Assembly: GCF_900100155.1 (NCBI RefSeq)
Contig: NZ_FMTP01000001.1
Location: 186,001-250,000 of the forward strand
Source of the DNA: Ancylobacter rudongensis
Lineage (GTDB): Bacteria > Pseudomonadota > Alphaproteobacteria > Rhizobiales > Xanthobacteraceae
Reading direction: 5' to 3'
DNA: 64,000 nt
Each line of letters begins with the position of its first letter. Position 1 is the first letter of the stretch. Positions 62,659 to 64,000 of this stretch are shown piece by piece. The notes under the pieces were generated by a model. That model was given only the letters and a program-made list of their open reading frames with translations. It searched no databases and had not been told where the DNA came from. Both the position numbers and the translations under genes were made by a program.

Positions 62659-63546
62659 ATGGCGAGCGAACCTTTCGACAAACGCAGCGGCTGGATCTGG
62701 TATGACGGCGCCTTCGTGCCCTGGCAGGACGCGCAGGTCCATGTACTGACCCACGGGCTGCACTATGGCAGCTGCGTCTTCGAGGGCGAGCGCGCCTATG
62801 GCGGCGAGATCTTCAAGCTGGACGAGCACACCGCGCGGCTGAAGCACAGCGCCGAACTGCTCGACTTCGAGATCCCCTATGGCACGGACGAGATCAACGC
62901 CGCCTGCCGCGAGCTGCTGGTGCGGCAGAAGCTGAACGACGCCTATCTGCGTCCCGTCGCCTGGCGCGGCTCGGACATGATGGGCGTCTCGGCCCAGCAC
63001 AACCAGATCCACCTCGCGATCGCGGCGTGGGAATGGCCGAGCTATTTCGATCCCGCCCAGCGGCTGAAGGGCATCCGCATCGGCATGGCGAAGTACCGCC
63101 GTCCCGACCCGATGACCGCGCCCTCGACCTCGAAGGCGGCCGGGCTCTACATGATCTGCACCATCTCCAAGCACGCCGCCGAGCGCGAGGGCTTCGCCGA
63201 CGCGCTGATGCTGGACTGGCGCGGCCGTGTCGCCGAATGCACCGGCGCCAATGTGTTCTTCGCCAAGGACGGCGTGATCCACACGCCTGAAGCCGACGCC
63301 TTCCTCAATGGCATCACCCGCCAGACGGTGATCGCGCTCGCCAAGCGGCGCGGCATCGAGGTGATGGAGCGGGCGATCATGCCGGAGGAACTGCCGAGCT
63401 TCGACGAGTGCTTCATCACCGGCACCGCCGCCGAGGTGACGCCGGTCGCCGAGATCGCCGGCCAGCACTTCCAGCCCGGCCCGGTCACCAAGACGCTGCT
63501 GGAGGACTACATGTCCGAAGTGCAGCCGAAGAAGGCGGCGGCGTAA
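62659..63546 (+). CDS. ilvE: Branched-chain amino acid aminotransferase
   Basis: A 295-residue class IV PLP aminotransferase. Features are VHVLTHGLHYGSCVFEGERAYGG near residue 28, TARLKHSAELL, the PLP lysine region MTAPSTSKAAGLYMICTIS, RVAECTGANVFFAKDG and FLNGITRQTVIALA. It interconverts Leu, Ile or Val with their 2-oxoacids. It starts MASEPFDKRSGWIWYDG at 62659. It is divergent from the MarR gene and followed by a terminator. Confidence 0.95.
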   Translation: MASEPFDKRSGWIWYDGAFVPWQDAQVHVLTHGLHYGSCVFEGERAYGGEIFKLDEHTARLKHSAELLDFEIPYGTDEINAACRELLVRQKLNDAYLRPVAWRGSDMMGVSAQHNQIHLAIAAWEWPSYFDPAQRLKGIRIGMAKYRRPDPMTAPSTSKAAGLYMICTISKHAAEREGFADALMLDWRGRVAECTGANVFFAKDGVIHTPEADAFLNGITRQTVIALAKRRGIEVMERAIMPEELPSFDECFITGTAAEVTPVAEIAGQHFQPGPVTKTLLEDYMSEVQPKKAAA

Positions 63547-63565
63547 GGTTCCAAATTTAAAATCT

Positions 63566-63593
63566 AAAGGGCCGCTTTAGGGCGGCCTTTTTT
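63566..63593 (+). terminator. Rho-independent terminator after ilvE
   Basis: GGCCGC (63570-63575) pairs with GCGGCC (63582-63587), extended by one G-T and three A-T pairs, with a six-base loop and a run of T residues. It lies 20 bp after the ilvE stop. Confidence 0.88.
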
Positions 63594-63668
63594 GTTGAGA
63601 TGCTATATCCCGTCGCTAATAATATATCGAACACAGTCATTCTGATGATCTAAGCTCACGAGGCTATA

Positions 63669-63998
63669 GTGACCAAGATCAATCATGAGAGTGAGCTTTT
63701 ACGCCTGCGGGACAGTCGAATGCGATCTGGTCAGGCCAGGATCGATCCCGTTGTCAAAACGGATTTGCCGTCGCTGTCATTCGCCGATACCCCTAAGCGC
63801 CGGAGATCGTATGAGGCTTACGTTGTGCGCTATGGGACGGCAGTTCGTGACGGACATGAATATCCATGGCCGCCGAGTTGGCTTCTCGATATTATCGCTC
63901 CTGATGGTCTGATATCAGAAAAGCGTGTTCTAGCTTGGATATCGGGCCGACCTGAGTTTCAGAACGCAGTTCGACGATTTGCGAAGAAAAGCCGCTGA
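63669..63998 (+). CDS. Hypothetical protein in low-GC DNA
   Basis: A 109-residue frame from a GTG, with MRSGQARIDPVVKTDLPS, KRRRSYEAYVVRYGTAVRDGHEYPWPPSWL and SEKRVLAWISGRPEFQNAVRRFAKKSR. It is basic, with no recognised domain. GC is about 50%, against roughly 68% for the window, and AT-rich DNA precedes it. It may be a recently acquired or accessory gene, and the region may continue past the right edge. An overlapping 75-residue frame (63685-63912) in another phase is less likely. Confidence 0.5.
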   Translation: MTKINHESELLRLRDSRMRSGQARIDPVVKTDLPSLSFADTPKRRRSYEAYVVRYGTAVRDGHEYPWPPSWLLDIIAPDGLISEKRVLAWISGRPEFQNAVRRFAKKSR

Positions 63999-64000
63999 TT

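Overview
The window is a gene-dense chromosomal segment (GC about 68-70%) of an alphaproteobacterium, most likely a Hyphomicrobiales member near Xanthobacteraceae (Ancylobacter/Starkeya/Xanthobacter-like). Supporting features are a SciP (DUF1153) cell-cycle gene, a BA14K-family secreted protein, an alphaproteobacterial petABC operon, a PmtA-type phospholipid methyltransferase, DUF1285 and DUF6111 genes, and the MarR/OmpR/EnvZ-like regulator cluster beside a branched-chain aminotransferase. Genus-level placement is inference. No rRNA, phage, transposase or CRISPR array was seen.

Layout. 1-5.7 kb: the 3' part of a large FAD/Fe-S 2-hydroxyacid-type oxidoreductase, a convergent three-gene TRAP transporter and a HbpS/GlcG-like protein. 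5.9-11.4 kb: BA14K protein, tRNA with CAT anticodon, NUDIX protein, metallophosphoesterase, FMN-dependent 2-hydroxyacid oxidase, PPOX flavoprotein and phnF. 11.5-18.3 kb: C-P lyase operon phnGHIJKLMN, divergent from phnF across a perfect inverted repeat, with palindromic repeat mosaics in the phnJ 3' end and in the phnK-phnL spacer. 18.3-26 kb: RNA methyltransferase, sciP, mnmA, a pmtA-like methyltransferase, a secreted alpha/beta hydrolase, a glutathionyl-hydroquinone-reductase-like protein, two acetyltransferases and a DHFR-like protein.

26-33.2 kb: a four-gene minus-strand cluster, MoxR ATPase, DUF58 protein, BatA/DUF4159 membrane protein and a VWA-like membrane protein. It is the best candidate here for an incompletely described system. 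Divergent from it are DUF1285, CoA pyrophosphatase, DUF6111 and cca, all overlapping by 1-4 nt. 36-41.8 kb: repeats, hemF, VIT-family protein, ABC exporter, Gre-like factor, higBA toxin-antitoxin with a palindromic operator, trmL. 42-45 kb: petABC (cytochrome bc1) with a strong terminator. 45-51.5 kb: two MaoC-like proteins, acetyltransferase, ychF, pth, rplY, a secreted protein and prs.

51.6-64 kb: lipoprotein, an M24-fold protein that lacks the metal ligands, the pgeF / NDUFAF7-like / lgt overlap operon, ubiK, YbjN-like protein, proC, TetR-like regulator, csaA, a histidine kinase/response regulator/MarR operon, ilvE, and a low-GC hypothetical gene at the right edge. Most of the window is core housekeeping (tRNA modification, respiration, heme, cell envelope, proline and branched-chain amino acids). 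The accessory signals are the phosphonate operon, the TRAP/oxidoreductase locus, the toxin-antitoxin pair, dispersed palindromic repeats and the low-GC right edge. Many long antisense open frames exist because of the high GC and were treated as shadows.
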